Shown in pieces: positions 46,102 through 55,223 of a DNA stretch of 64,000 nt. Numbering within the stretch: position 1 is the first letter of the stretch; each line of letters opens with the position of its first letter. The position numbers were made by a program, and so were the translations under genes. The stretch lies in NCBI GenBank assembly GCA_016278265.1, contig JADQCE010000002.1:186001-250000 (forward strand), written 5' to 3'. Below the pieces are notes generated by a model. It was not told the origin of the DNA. It saw only the letters and a program-made list of their open reading frames with translations, and searched no databases. Source of the stretch: Halothiobacillus sp. (lineage in GTDB: Bacteria > Pseudomonadota > Gammaproteobacteria > Halothiobacillales > Halothiobacillaceae).

Positions 46102-46449
46102 TCAGCGGTCGTCCTCGTCGCCCTGTTCACGGGCGCGGCGCAGCACGTCCTCGTGTCGGTCGTTGACGTAGAGCGCGTAGCTCAATACCTCGGCCACGGC
46201 GCGGAACAGCGCTTCGGGGATGTGATCGCCCAGATCGATCTCGGCCAGCGCACGGGCAAGCATCGGGTCTTCGACGGCTGGCACCCCGGACTCCCGGGCC
46301 ACCTCGATAATGCGTCGCGCCAGTTCATCCTGCCCGGTGGCCACCACCTGCGGCACATCCGTGCCGTCGTAAGACAGCGCAATTGCCCGCCGCGGACCGG
46401 ATGACGGCCGATGGTGCTTGTGTATGTCGCTCTGGTCCGGGTCGCTCAT
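46102..46449 (-). CDS. FlhB C-terminal-domain-like protein
   Basis: 115-residue protein equivalent to the cytoplasmic domain of FlhB/YscU: AIALSYDGTDVPQVVATGQDELARRIIEVARESGVPAVEDPMLARALAEIDLGDHIPEALFRAVAEVLSY is family-like, but the NPTH self-cleavage motif and all TM helices are missing. Such free FlhB-like proteins (FhlX/YlqH type) can replace FlhB-C in export gating in some bacteria. ATG 46449 overlaps the end of the FliK-like gene in ATGA, indicating coupling to it. Confidence 0.85.
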   Translation of the reverse strand: MSDPDQSDIHKHHRPSSGPRRAIALSYDGTDVPQVVATGQDELARRIIEVARESGVPAVEDPMLARALAEIDLGDHIPEALFRAVAEVLSYALYVNDRHEDVLRRAREQGDEDDR

Positions 46450-47945
46450 GCCTGCTCGCTCAGAAAGCCCTGCGGGGCGGAATCACCGGCGGCCGTTGCG
46501 GTGTCGGGCTCGAGCCGGGCCTGCGCGCTGGCCGGTGGCGGGCCGGGGTGGGCGCCCAGACGCCCGGGCGTGAATCCGGCATCCGCCAATCCGCGGGCCA
46601 ATGTCGGGCGTGTGGCCTCCAGTATGGCAATCGTCTCCGGCTGGTCAGCGAAGAAATCGATATCGATCCGCTCGCCCTGCATGACCAGGGCGGCATGTAG
46701 CGGGCCGAGTTGCGGCCACGCCATCGCCAGATCGATGCGCCATCGACCGCCACCGCTTTGCGCTTCGCCCGATTCATCTTCCTCCCGAATCGACAGGCGC
46801 AGCGCGTGTGCCTCGTTGGCCAGTTGCAGCGGGATCTCCAGCAACCAGGTGGGCTGGTTGGGGCCGGTCTGTGTTCCCGCCGCCGCGCCGGCAGCCCCCT
46901 GGGAGAGGGCGGTTGCCAGCTGGCTGCGCTCGACCTGCTCGCCGAGCCGCTGCATGAATTCGAGCGTGGCCTGTCGGGCGGCCGGGTCGCGCGGGGCCAG
47001 ATCCGGCTGGCTACGCAAGCTCCGAGCGGCTTGTTGGAGCAGGGTGCCCAGCGGGGTTTCCATAAATCCTTGGCCTTGGCCGGCGGGCGCCGGCATGACC
47101 CCGCCCACTGCAGCCAGCGGGTTGGGCTGTTTGGCGGGATTGGCCGGTGTGGCCAGCCACCCGGCGACCAGCCCCTGGATGAGCCGTGGCTCGCGCAGCG
47201 CCGAGAGCAGTGGCAGCAGCCCATTGAGTCCCGGGGGAATGGCCTGGGCTGGTGCCGTTGGTGTGGCTTGCCCAGAAGGCGGGGCATTCGCCGGAGTCAT
47301 TGCTTGACTTCCAGGCGTGGCCGTCTGGGCGAATGCGGCGCGCATCAGCGATTCCGTGGACGCGGCCGTGCCGCTCGGTCGAGTGGCCTGAAAGACCGAC
47401 GCGGGGATCGCTGCGGAGGCAGTCCCGCCGGCCTGCCGCGCGGTCGATGGAGGGGGGTGAGTTCCTGGTAACGAGGCGTTCGGTGCGTTCCCTGTTGACG
47501 TGCCGATCGGCGCCTGAGGTGGACTGTTTGCAGGAGCGGGTGATGCGGTGCCCATGCCGGCGGCGGTCGCTGACATCCTGACGTTCGGGCCAAGGTTGGG
47601 GGTGGTCGCGCCGCTCGCGCTGCTGGTTGGCAGGCGGGCAAGGGCCTGCAGCAGGTTGCGGGTCAACTGCGCCTGATCGAGTTGGCGCGGGTCGGGCGGA
47701 GGGCCGAGCGGCCGCAGGTGAACCTGTTCGCCGAGCCGGGTGACCACCAGGTCGATGGCCTGGCCTGCCTTCAATGGGTGTTGCGTGGTGACCTGTAGCT
47801 GCCCGCCGGCCACCGACAGCATGGCGCGATCTCCGGGCCGGGCGTCCGACAACGAAATGGCCGCCAGGCGCTGCCCCGTCTCCAAGCGGAGGACCGGCCC
47901 CGCGGTGGTCGTCTGACCGGGCTGTTCGACCTTGAGAATCTTCAT
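46446..47945 (-). CDS. FliK-like flagellar hook-length control protein (first copy)
   Basis: 499-residue protein. N-terminal 100 residues form a folded domain (MKILKVEQPGQTT...LRLETGQRLAAISL); a long Pro/Ala/Thr/Ser-rich linker follows (about 100-345); the C-terminal Flg_hook domain (about 360-475, WLLEIPLQL, LAMAWPQLGPLHAALVM, ILEATRPTLARGLADAGF) matches FliK. It overlaps the FlhB-like gene by 4 bases. FliK talks to FlhB-C to switch export from hook to filament, so this pair fits a substrate-specificity switch, distinct from the fliK at 55688. Divergent from fleQ. Confidence 0.82.
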   Translation of the reverse strand: MKILKVEQPGQTTTAGPVLRLETGQRLAAISLSDARPGDRAMLSVAGGQLQVTTQHPLKAGQAIDLVVTRLGEQVHLRPLGPPPDPRQLDQAQLTRNLLQALARLPTSSASGATTPNLGPNVRMSATAAGMGTASPAPANSPPQAPIGTSTGNAPNASLPGTHPPPSTARQAGGTASAAIPASVFQATRPSGTAASTESLMRAAFAQTATPGSQAMTPANAPPSGQATPTAPAQAIPPGLNGLLPLLSALREPRLIQGLVAGWLATPANPAKQPNPLAAVGGVMPAPAGQGQGFMETPLGTLLQQAARSLRSQPDLAPRDPAARQATLEFMQRLGEQVERSQLATALSQGAAGAAAGTQTGPNQPTWLLEIPLQLANEAHALRLSIREEDESGEAQSGGGRWRIDLAMAWPQLGPLHAALVMQGERIDIDFFADQPETIAILEATRPTLARGLADAGFTPGRLGAHPGPPPASAQARLEPDTATAAGDSAPQGFLSEQA

Positions 47946-48069
47946 GCAGGCTCCGGTCGGGGGCGGTTTCCGGCTGGGTGTGCCGAGGCTCCTGTCGATG
48001 GTAGGACGAGCCGGTGTCGCTCACAAGCCACAGGAGAGAACGCGGAATTTCATTGCGAGTGACAATGTT

Positions 48070-48098
48070 TTGACATGCCACGACGGTCACGCTAATTT
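48070..48098 (+). promoter_or_regulatory. Possible sigma-70 promoter of fleQ
   Basis: Perfect -35 TTGACA (48070-48075), 17-base spacer, -10 TAATTT (48093-48098; first, second and last positions match). It leaves a leader of about 135 bases before fleQ. Confidence 0.5.
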
Positions 48099-48179
48099 CT
48101 CGGGAACTTTTTCGAACTCCAATTGTCGCGGCCGCCCTCGCCTAAGGGCCTTGACCGGAGGAGCGCGACAGTTTGCTCG

Positions 48180-48205
48180 GAAAAACAAACAAAAAACAAC
48201 AAGAA
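48180..48205 (+). promoter_or_regulatory. A/C-rich stretch in the fleQ leader
   Basis: Nearly uninterrupted A and C residues ending in AACAACAAGAA (48195-48205), which fits the AAN-repeat motif bound by Hfq with Crc in pseudomonads. It lies about 40 bases upstream of the start codon. The regulatory role is inference. Confidence 0.35.
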
Positions 48206-48243
48206 TCGGCGGCGACAGACCGCTGAGCACCCAGGAGAAGAGC

Positions 48244-49668
48244 ATGCCGCGGCCGCAACCCCTTTGCTGGATCGACAGCAAGGCGCCCGAGGCGTCGTTG
48301 CTGAACGAGCAATTGACGCTGCTCGGTTTCGACACCCGCACAGGTCCAGAGCCCCCCGAGTCCGATGCGCCGTTGTGCCGCTTAACGTTCGCGGCCGATG
48401 GCGCGGTCGAAGAAGCGGCCGATTCGACCACCCGATCCCCCTGGGTGGTGCTGGGCCAGCTTGACGGCATCCCGCCTGTTCCGCCGCAGGCCCAGTTGCC
48501 CTGGCCGGTGCCGCTGGACACGCTGCAGGCCGTGCTCGCGCCGATGAAAAGCCGTTGGCACGGTGAGCGACTGCGTCGTGAAAATCGTGGCCTGATTGGC
48601 AGCAGCCCGGCGCTTGAGGGCGTGCGCCACGAGGTGGCCCAGGTCGCGCCCACGGAGGCCACCGTGCTGATCCTCGGCGAGACAGGCACGGGCAAGGAAG
48701 TGGTTGCCCGGATGATCCACATGCTCTCCGAGCGCGCCGACAAGCCGTTTGTACCGGTCAATTGCGGGGCTATTCCCGGCGAGTTGTTGGAATCGGAGTT
48801 GTTCGGTCATGAAAAGGGGGCCTTCACCGGCGCGATCACGCAGCGCAAGGGGCGTTTCGAGCTGGCCCAGGGCGGTACCATCTTTCTCGACGAGATCGGT
48901 GACATGCCGTTCTCCATGCAGGTCAAGATCCTGCGGGTGCTGCAGGAGCGCAAGTTCGAGCGCGTTGGCGGCAGTGCCTCGTTCGATGCCGACGTGCGCA
49001 TCGTGGCGGCGACGCACCGCGATCTGCTCTCGATGGTCGACGAGGGCAAGTTCCGCCAGGATCTTTATTACCGTCTCAACGTCTTTCCCATCCAGACGCA
49101 ACCGCTGCGCGCCCTGCGTGACGACCTGCCCGAGATCGCCACGGCACTTGTGGAGCGTCTGCACCGCGATGGGCGCCCGGCGCCAACGCTGACCGATGCG
49201 GTGATCTCGGTGCTCAAACGGCACGACTGGCCCGGCAATGTGCGCGAGTTGGCCAACGTGCTCGAACGTGTCGGCATCCTTGCCGCTGATCGCCCGTCCC
49301 GGGTTGGTGACCTTCCCGCGCACCTGCAGCACCTCAGCCCGTCGGAGCCGGATCCCGGTTACCCGGCCGAGTCGGCCAGCGATCGGTCAGCGGCGATGGA
49401 GCAAATGGATCCGGACCCGCGCAGTATTTGGTCTTTGACCGAGAACTTCGGTCCGCGGTTGCCACTGACACCGGAGGAGGTCGGCGACTGTGATCTCACG
49501 CTACCGGACGACGGCATTTCGCTTAAGTCGCAGCTCGAGGCGATCGAGCAGGCCTGGATCCAGGCGGCGTTGACACAGGCCGACGCGGTGGTTGCCCGTG
49601 CCGCCCGGCTGCTGGGGATCCGTCGTACCACCCTCGTCGAGAAGATGCGCAAGTACCAGATCGGCTGA
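48244..49668 (+). CDS. fleQ: Sigma-54-dependent flagellar master regulator FleQ/FlrA
   Basis: 474-residue enhancer-binding protein. A short N-terminal FleQ-type receiver-like domain without phosphorylation site (about 1-115), an AAA+ domain with Walker A (G145-E-T-G-T-G-K-E) and the sigma-54-contact loop GAFTGA at 192-197, and a Fis-type HTH (RAARLLGIRRTTLVEKMRKYQIG) that closely matches FleQ/FlrA. It is expected to turn on class II flagellar genes, including fliE just downstream. ATG 48244 follows CCAGGAGAAGAGC; the upstream open frame (47932) has no ribosome site. Confidence 0.94.
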   Translation: MPRPQPLCWIDSKAPEASLLNEQLTLLGFDTRTGPEPPESDAPLCRLTFAADGAVEEAADSTTRSPWVVLGQLDGIPPVPPQAQLPWPVPLDTLQAVLAPMKSRWHGERLRRENRGLIGSSPALEGVRHEVAQVAPTEATVLILGETGTGKEVVARMIHMLSERADKPFVPVNCGAIPGELLESELFGHEKGAFTGAITQRKGRFELAQGGTIFLDEIGDMPFSMQVKILRVLQERKFERVGGSASFDADVRIVAATHRDLLSMVDEGKFRQDLYYRLNVFPIQTQPLRALRDDLPEIATALVERLHRDGRPAPTLTDAVISVLKRHDWPGNVRELANVLERVGILAADRPSRVGDLPAHLQHLSPSEPDPGYPAESASDRSAAMEQMDPDPRSIWSLTENFGPRLPLTPEEVGDCDLTLPDDGISLKSQLEAIEQAWIQAALTQADAVVARAARLLGIRRTTLVEKMRKYQIG

Positions 49669-49696
49669 TCGCCCCGCTGACTTAAGGAACCTTATA

Positions 49697-49713
49697 TTGG
49701 CACGCGTCCTGCT
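49697..49713 (+). promoter_or_regulatory. Sigma-54 promoter of the fliE operon
   Basis: TTGGCAC...CTGCT with GG (-24) at 49699-49700 and GC (-12) at 49711-49712, exactly 10 bases apart. It precedes fliE by about 45 bases and lies downstream of fleQ, whose product should activate it. Confidence 0.88.
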
Positions 49714-49758
49714 AGGGACTGACGCAAGTCAATCCGCGACAGTCAACGAGGTGGGTCC

Positions 49759-50112
49759 ATGAGCGGCAACGACATGTCAGTCGATCAGATCCTTTCCCAG
49801 ATGCAGCAGCTGCGTACCCAGGCCACCCAACGCCCGGCGGGTCCAGAAGCGATCAACCCCGCCGCGCAGGGCGTCAACGAAGTCGAACGCAGCAACTTCG
49901 CCGATGCCCTGACCCAGGCGGTTGGGCAGGTCAACGAGGCGCAGCAGACCACTGGTGATCTCAAGAACCGCCTGCAGGCGGGCGACGATCAGGTGACGCT
50001 CACCCAGGTCATGCTCGCCTCGCAGCGATCTTCCGTGGCATTCGAGGCCACCCTTCAGGTGCGCAACAAACTGGTTCAGGCCTACGAAAAGGTCATGAAC
50101 ATGCCGTTGTAA
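49759..50112 (+). CDS. fliE: Flagellar hook-basal body protein FliE
   Basis: 117-residue FliE, which joins the MS ring to the rod. Heptad-rich helices in the second half (FADALTQAVGQVNEAQQTTGDLKNRLQAGD, TLTQVMLASQRSSVAFEATLQVRNKLVQAYEKVMNM) match the family end. ATG 49759 follows AACGAGGTGGGTCC. First gene of fliEFGHIJK. Confidence 0.94.
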   Translation: MSGNDMSVDQILSQMQQLRTQATQRPAGPEAINPAAQGVNEVERSNFADALTQAVGQVNEAQQTTGDLKNRLQAGDDQVTLTQVMLASQRSSVAFEATLQVRNKLVQAYEKVMNMPL

Positions 50113-50162
50113 TGCCTCGCTCTCTCGCGTCCCCCGTACTTTCCTGATTCGGACATAACGTC

Positions 50163-51947
50163 ATGGCCCAAGGTTCAGCTATCACCACCACCCCGACCGG
50201 TAGCGGCGAGAGCCCGCGCTGGATCCGGCAGATGGATGCATTCACGCAGTCGTCAAGTTTCCGTCAGTTGTTGCTGCTGATTGCATTGGCGGCGGTGATC
50301 TCGTTCATGGTCGGCTTCTTTCTGTGGGGAAGTGGCAAATCGATGGTCCCCCTGTACCAGTCACTGGATGCCCAGGCGTCGGCCGAAGTGGTCGACGCCC
50401 TCAAGGCCGCGGGCGAGCCGTACGAGCTGGCAAACAACGGTACCGTGATGGTGGGGGCGGACCGCTTGCCCGAGATCCGCATGCTGATGGCCCAGCAAGG
50501 CCTGCCGGGGGGCGATGGTGTCGGGCTCGAGATGCTCAACCAGGACCAGTCGCTGGGCACCAGTCAATTCATCGAGCAGGCGCGTTACCAGCGTGCCATC
50601 GAGACCGAGCTGGCCCGCTCCATCCAGACCATCGGTGCGATCCGTGCCGCCCGCGTGCACATTGCCCAGCCCGAGAAGTCGGTGTTCGTGCGGGACCGTA
50701 AGACGCCGACCGCCTCGGTCGTGGTGGATATCAAGGGCGGCAGCACTCTCGGTCGTAGCCAGGTCAACGGCATCGTTCACCTGGTTGCCTCCAGCATCAA
50801 CGACCTGTCCCCCGAGAATGTCAGCGTGGTCGACCAGAGCGGCAACCTGCTGACCAACCAAGGCGGTGATGCCGCGGGCATGGGGCTGACCAGCCGCCAG
50901 TTCCAATATCGCCAGAATCTTGAACAGGCGTACGCGCGTCGGATCGAGTCGTTGCTCGCCCCGATCGTCGGTTCGGACCGCGTCCGCGCGCAGGTGTCCG
51001 CGGAGATCGATTTCTCCCGCCGCGAGGGCACCAGTCAGACCTATGGTCCCGGCGACGGTGTCCTGCTCAGTGAACAGGTCAACGAGACCGTGCGCTCGCT
51101 CGGCGGTGGTGAGAGCATCGGTGGGATGCCGGGCGCGATCGCCAACCAGCCGCCGGGCGGTGGCGTGGTCAATCCGGACGGTGGCGGTGGCGGACTCGCC
51201 CCGCCGCAGGACCTGACCGTCGAGGAATTTCAGACCCTGGTGCAGACCCCGATCGACAGCGACCGCAACGAGACGCGCAACTACAACGTCGATCGCAATA
51301 TCGAACACACCCAATTCGCCAGTGGGCAGATCGAAAAGCTCAGCGTTGCCGTCTTGCTTGACGAGAACGCGACCGGCGGCGGTGCCCCGGCAGATGCCGA
51401 GGACCAGGCAGCCGCCGAAGCCGCCGCCCAGGCCCGAACCGAGCGCCTGGAACAGATGCGCGCGTTGGTGGCCCAGGCCGTGGGCATCGACGAGGCTCGT
51501 GGTGATCAGGTCACTCTGAGCACCTTCGCGTTCGTCGACCAGGACATCGAGCCGGTGACCACGCCGGTCTGGGAGCAGGGCTGGTTCTGGAGCACCCTGA
51601 AGAATGCCGGCATTGGCCTGGCGATGCTGCTGGTGTTCCTGTTGGTGGCCCGTCCGCTGCTCAAGATGCTCGCCGAGAGCCGTCGTGAGCGCGTGGCCGC
51701 CTCGACCGAGCTCACCGATCAGTCCGGACAGCAAGGCCCGCAGTACACTATGCCGACGCAGTACCCGGACGAGCGCCGCGCGCAGGCCGAGGAAGAGGGG
51801 TTCGATGAGGACGATCTCTCCAACGTGCCCGAGCTGATCGGTAACGCCAGCTATACCGACAAGCTGCGCCAGCTGCGCAAGAGCGTCAACCACGATCCCA
51901 AGGCGGTCGCTGCCGTCATCAAGCAGTGGACCCACGAGGAGAACTGA
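50163..51947 (+). CDS. fliF: Flagellar MS-ring protein FliF
   Basis: 594-residue FliF. TM helix 1 (about 37-60), periplasmic ring-building domains (QGLPGGDGVGLEMLNQDQ, IRAARVHIAQPEKSVFVRD), a Gly/Pro-rich hydrophilic loop (about 300-350), TM helix 2 (about 475-500) and a C-terminal FliG-binding tail. ATG 50163 follows fliE by 50 bases. Confidence 0.96.
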   Translation: MAQGSAITTTPTGSGESPRWIRQMDAFTQSSSFRQLLLLIALAAVISFMVGFFLWGSGKSMVPLYQSLDAQASAEVVDALKAAGEPYELANNGTVMVGADRLPEIRMLMAQQGLPGGDGVGLEMLNQDQSLGTSQFIEQARYQRAIETELARSIQTIGAIRAARVHIAQPEKSVFVRDRKTPTASVVVDIKGGSTLGRSQVNGIVHLVASSINDLSPENVSVVDQSGNLLTNQGGDAAGMGLTSRQFQYRQNLEQAYARRIESLLAPIVGSDRVRAQVSAEIDFSRREGTSQTYGPGDGVLLSEQVNETVRSLGGGESIGGMPGAIANQPPGGGVVNPDGGGGGLAPPQDLTVEEFQTLVQTPIDSDRNETRNYNVDRNIEHTQFASGQIEKLSVAVLLDENATGGGAPADAEDQAAAEAAAQARTERLEQMRALVAQAVGIDEARGDQVTLSTFAFVDQDIEPVTTPVWEQGWFWSTLKNAGIGLAMLLVFLLVARPLLKMLAESRRERVAASTELTDQSGQQGPQYTMPTQYPDERRAQAEEEGFDEDDLSNVPELIGNASYTDKLRQLRKSVNHDPKAVAAVIKQWTHEEN

Positions 51948-51953
51948 TTTCCC

Positions 51954-52994
51954 ATGGCCCAGGCACCCGACACGAAATTCCCGCAGGAAAGCCCGCTCGT
52001 CGGCCTCAAGGGGCCGGAGAAGGCGGCCATTCTGATGATGGCGCTGGGGGAGGAATCCGCGGCGAACATCTTCGGGCAACTCGACCCGCGCGAGGTGCAG
52101 AAGATTGGCCAGGCCATGGCGGTCTTGAAGAACGTCACCCGCCCGCAGATCCAGGCGGCGCTCGACGAATTTTCCGATGACCTGGAAAACCAGACCGGCC
52201 TTGCCCTTGGCTCGAACGACTACATCCGCAACGTGCTCAACCGGGCGCTGGGCGAGGACAAGGCAGCGGGTCTGCTCGAACGAATTTCCTCGCAGGGAAG
52301 CCGCCGCAATCTCGAATTTCTCAAGTGGATGGATGCGCGTTCGATCGCCGAGATCATCCGCTACGAGCACCCGCAGATTATTGCGATCGTGCTTTCGCAC
52401 CTGGAGAGCGACCAGGCCGCCGAGATCCTGCAGATGCTGCCGGAGAACACCCGTACCGATATCGTCCTGCGCATTGCGCACCTCGAGGGGGTTTCACCGC
52501 AGGCCCTGGAGGAACTCGACGACATCATGGAGCGTCAGGCTTCTGGCACCCAGGGCGGCAAGTCGTCCAAGGTCGGCGGCGTGAAGATCGCCGCCGGCAT
52601 CATGAACTTCCTCGAATCCAACGTGGAAGAGGAGCTGATGGGGCGCGTCAAGGAGACCGACGAGGAACTGGGTGTCCAGATCGAGGACCTGATGTTCGTC
52701 TTCGCCAACCTGGTCGATGTTGAGGACCGCAGCCTGCAGGTACTGCTGCGCGAGGTCCCGGCCGACAAGCTGCTGCTGGCGATGAAGGGCGCGGACACCG
52801 AGCTCAAGGAAAAGATCTTCGGCAACATGTCGCGTCGTGCGGCCGAGATGATGCGTGACGATCTCGAAACCCTCGGCCCGACTCGCCTGGCCGACGTGGA
52901 GGCCGCGCAGAAGGAAGTTCTGCAGGTTGCGCGTCAGCTCTCCGAGGAAGGCAAGATTGCCCTGGGTGGCGGTGGTGGCGATGAGTTCATCTGA
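51954..52994 (+). CDS. fliG: Flagellar motor switch protein FliG
   Basis: 346-residue FliG, the C-ring protein that meets the stator and sets direction of rotation. GPEKAAILMMALGEESAANIFGQL, EHPQIIAIVLSHLESDQAAEIL and the C-terminal charged torque helix (LMFVFANLVDVEDRSLQVLLREV) are present. The extra C-terminal Gly-rich end overlaps fliH by 14 bases. ATG 51954 is 6 bases after the fliF stop. Confidence 0.96.
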   Translation: MAQAPDTKFPQESPLVGLKGPEKAAILMMALGEESAANIFGQLDPREVQKIGQAMAVLKNVTRPQIQAALDEFSDDLENQTGLALGSNDYIRNVLNRALGEDKAAGLLERISSQGSRRNLEFLKWMDARSIAEIIRYEHPQIIAIVLSHLESDQAAEILQMLPENTRTDIVLRIAHLEGVSPQALEELDDIMERQASGTQGGKSSKVGGVKIAAGIMNFLESNVEEELMGRVKETDEELGVQIEDLMFVFANLVDVEDRSLQVLLREVPADKLLLAMKGADTELKEKIFGNMSRRAAEMMRDDLETLGPTRLADVEAAQKEVLQVARQLSEEGKIALGGGGGDEFI

Positions 52995-53847
52995 CGACGC
53001 GCCGACCCTCACCCGCCCCCTGAATGCGTCCGACTGGCAGGAGCTGATGGGTGCTTGGGAGCTACCGGATTTCAGCACCGCGCCGGCCGAGGAGACGCCC
53101 GACGAACTCGACCCGGAGACGGCCGAGGAGCTTGCCGAGGCGCGTGCCGAGGCCGAGAAGCGCGGTTACGAGGCGGGCCTGCAGAAAGGTCGCGATGCCG
53201 GCTATCAGGAGGGATTGGCGGCGGCTCGGGAGGAGATCCAAAGCGTCGAGAATCGCCTGCGCGGCTGGCTGTCTCATCTCGAACGGCCGCTGGGGCTGCT
53301 CGATGACGAAGTCACCGAGCAGCTCACGGCGCTGGCGACCCAGATCGCACGTGTCATGGTGGCCCGCGAGGTGCAGGCCGATAACAGCGGATTGCCATCG
53401 ATCGCCCGCGAGGCCCTCTCGGCCCTGCCGGTGTCGGTGCGGGCGGTAACCCTGCGTTGCGCGCCCGATGACCAGGCGGCACTGCGCGAGCTGCTCGAGG
53501 ATCCGCGCTTCGAGACGCTCGATCTGCGGCCCGATCCGACGGTCAGTGCCGGTGGCGTGATCGTGGAATCGGGGGATGCCCGGGTGGATGCGAGCCTGGC
53601 CAACCGCTGGGCGGCCACGCTCGATCACTTGATCGGTCGGGTTTATCCCGGCCCGGATCAGGCGGTCCCCGAGGTCGCCGTGAAACCGTCTGGAACGGAT
53701 CAGTCCGATGAGGCCGCCGAGGCGGCAGAGCAATCCGTCGAAGCCGAGGCGCCAGTCCGGACGGATGCCCCGGAAGCCGACCAGGTGATTGACGCCGAGG
53801 AGTCGTCGCAAGCCGATGATGCCCGGCTCCGAGGAGCGTCGCGATGA
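52981..53847 (+). CDS. fliH: Flagellar export ATPase regulator FliH
   Basis: 288-residue FliH. A GxxxG-like, Glu/Ala-rich coiled part (EARAEAEKRGYEAGLQKGRDAGYQEGLAAAREE) is followed by the globular C-terminal domain (VMVAREVQADNSGLPSIAREAL, LDLRPDPTVSAGGVIVESGDARVDASL). The last 50 residues form an unusual acidic/Ala tail. It binds FliI as a stator. ATG 52981 lies inside the end of fliG; fliI starts inside its last codons (ATGA). Confidence 0.93.
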   Translation: MSSSDDAPTLTRPLNASDWQELMGAWELPDFSTAPAEETPDELDPETAEELAEARAEAEKRGYEAGLQKGRDAGYQEGLAAAREEIQSVENRLRGWLSHLERPLGLLDDEVTEQLTALATQIARVMVAREVQADNSGLPSIAREALSALPVSVRAVTLRCAPDDQAALRELLEDPRFETLDLRPDPTVSAGGVIVESGDARVDASLANRWAATLDHLIGRVYPGPDQAVPEVAVKPSGTDQSDEAAEAAEQSVEAEAPVRTDAPEADQVIDAEESSQADDARLRGASR

Positions 53848-55208
53848 CTGATCCCGGACTGCGCGATCCCAGCACCGATGCCTCGCTGAACTGGGCGCGG
53901 CGCCTGATGGGCACGACCGCCCGGGTGGATGCCCCGGCGGCGGCCTCCGAGGGGCGGATCGTGCGGGTGGTCGGCTTGGCGCTGGAGGCGCGTGGGCTGT
54001 CGGCGCTGATCGGGGATCAATGCGAGGTCACCGACCCGCAGGGGCGGACCTTTGAGGCCGAGGTGGTTGGGTTTGCCGAGGAGGCGACCTATTTGATGCC
54101 ACTGGAGACCACCCAGGGAGTGGGCCCAGGTTGCCGGGTGAAGAATCTCGGCACGGCCAGCCGCGTGCCGATGGGCGAACAACTGCTCGGTCGCGTGCTG
54201 GATGCCCGTGGTCGCCCGATCGACGATGGCGAGCGCCTGACCGGTGATGCCTCGGTCAACCTGCACGGTCGACCGATCAATCCCTTGAAGCGTCGCGAGA
54301 TCACCGAGCCGCTGGACGTGGGTGTGCGGGCGATCAACGCCCTGATGACGGTCGGCCGCGGTCAGCGCATGGGCATCTTTGCCGGCTCCGGGGTGGGCAA
54401 GAGCGTGTTGCTCGGCATGATGACCCGTTATACCCGCGCACAGATCATCGTGGTTGGCCTGGTCGGCGAACGGGGCCGCGAGGTGGCCGAATTTGTCCAT
54501 GAGATTCTGGATGACGAGGCACGCCAGCGCGCGGTCGTCGTGGCGGCCCCGGCGGACAGTTCCGCGCTGATGCGCCTGCACGGGGCGAATTTGGCCAGCT
54601 CGATCGCCGAGCATTTTCGCGATCAGGGTTTCGACGTACTGCTGCTGATGGACTCGCTCACCCGCTACGCCCAGGCGCAGCGGGAGATCGGGCTGGCGAT
54701 CGGCGAGCCGCCGGCGACCAAGGGTTATCCGCCCTCGGTGTTCGCCCATCTGCCCAGGCTGGTGGAGCGGGCCGGCAACAGTGAAAACCGCCAGGGGAGT
54801 CTGACGGCGTTTTACACCGTGCTGGTGGAAGGCGACGATCTGAACGATCCGGTGGCCGATGCCGCCCGCGCGATATTGGATGGTCACATCGTGTTGTCGC
54901 GCGAGGTGGCCGAGCGGGGACGTTTCCCGGCGATCGATGTCGAGGCCTCCATTTCCCGCCTGATGCCCAAGCTGGTCGACCCGGAGCATCTATCTTTGAT
55001 GAGGCGATTCAAGGAGTTGGCGGCCACTTACCGAGAAAACCGCGACCTGATTGCCGTGGGCGCCTATCGCCGCGGTCAGGACGCGCGGCTGGACCGGGTG
55101 ATCGACATCCAGCCCGACCTCGAGGCGTTCCTGTCGCAGCCCATGAACGAGCCGTCGGACATGGCCTCGAGCATCGATGCGCTGGTCGACCTGCTGCATT
55201 CCGATTGA
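53844..55208 (+). CDS. fliI: Flagellum-specific ATP synthase FliI
   Basis: 454-residue type III export ATPase. Walker A GSGVGKS is at 181-187 (Lys186), Walker B VLLLMDSLTRYAQAQREIGLAIGEPPATKGYPPSVF is present, and the C-terminal helical domain ends LVDLLHSD. ATG 53844 overlaps fliH by 4 bases. It energises flagellar export together with FliH and FliJ. Confidence 0.96.
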   Translation: MTDPGLRDPSTDASLNWARRLMGTTARVDAPAAASEGRIVRVVGLALEARGLSALIGDQCEVTDPQGRTFEAEVVGFAEEATYLMPLETTQGVGPGCRVKNLGTASRVPMGEQLLGRVLDARGRPIDDGERLTGDASVNLHGRPINPLKRREITEPLDVGVRAINALMTVGRGQRMGIFAGSGVGKSVLLGMMTRYTRAQIIVVGLVGERGREVAEFVHEILDDEARQRAVVVAAPADSSALMRLHGANLASSIAEHFRDQGFDVLLLMDSLTRYAQAQREIGLAIGEPPATKGYPPSVFAHLPRLVERAGNSENRQGSLTAFYTVLVEGDDLNDPVADAARAILDGHIVLSREVAERGRFPAIDVEASISRLMPKLVDPEHLSLMRRFKELAATYRENRDLIAVGAYRRGQDARLDRVIDIQPDLEAFLSQPMNEPSDMASSIDALVDLLHSD

Positions 55209-55223
55209 GTGGGGTAGCCGAAA

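Noticed and set aside
50361-52481. 706-codon frame opposite fliF-fliG
   Set aside because: Spans two certain genes on the other strand; shadow.
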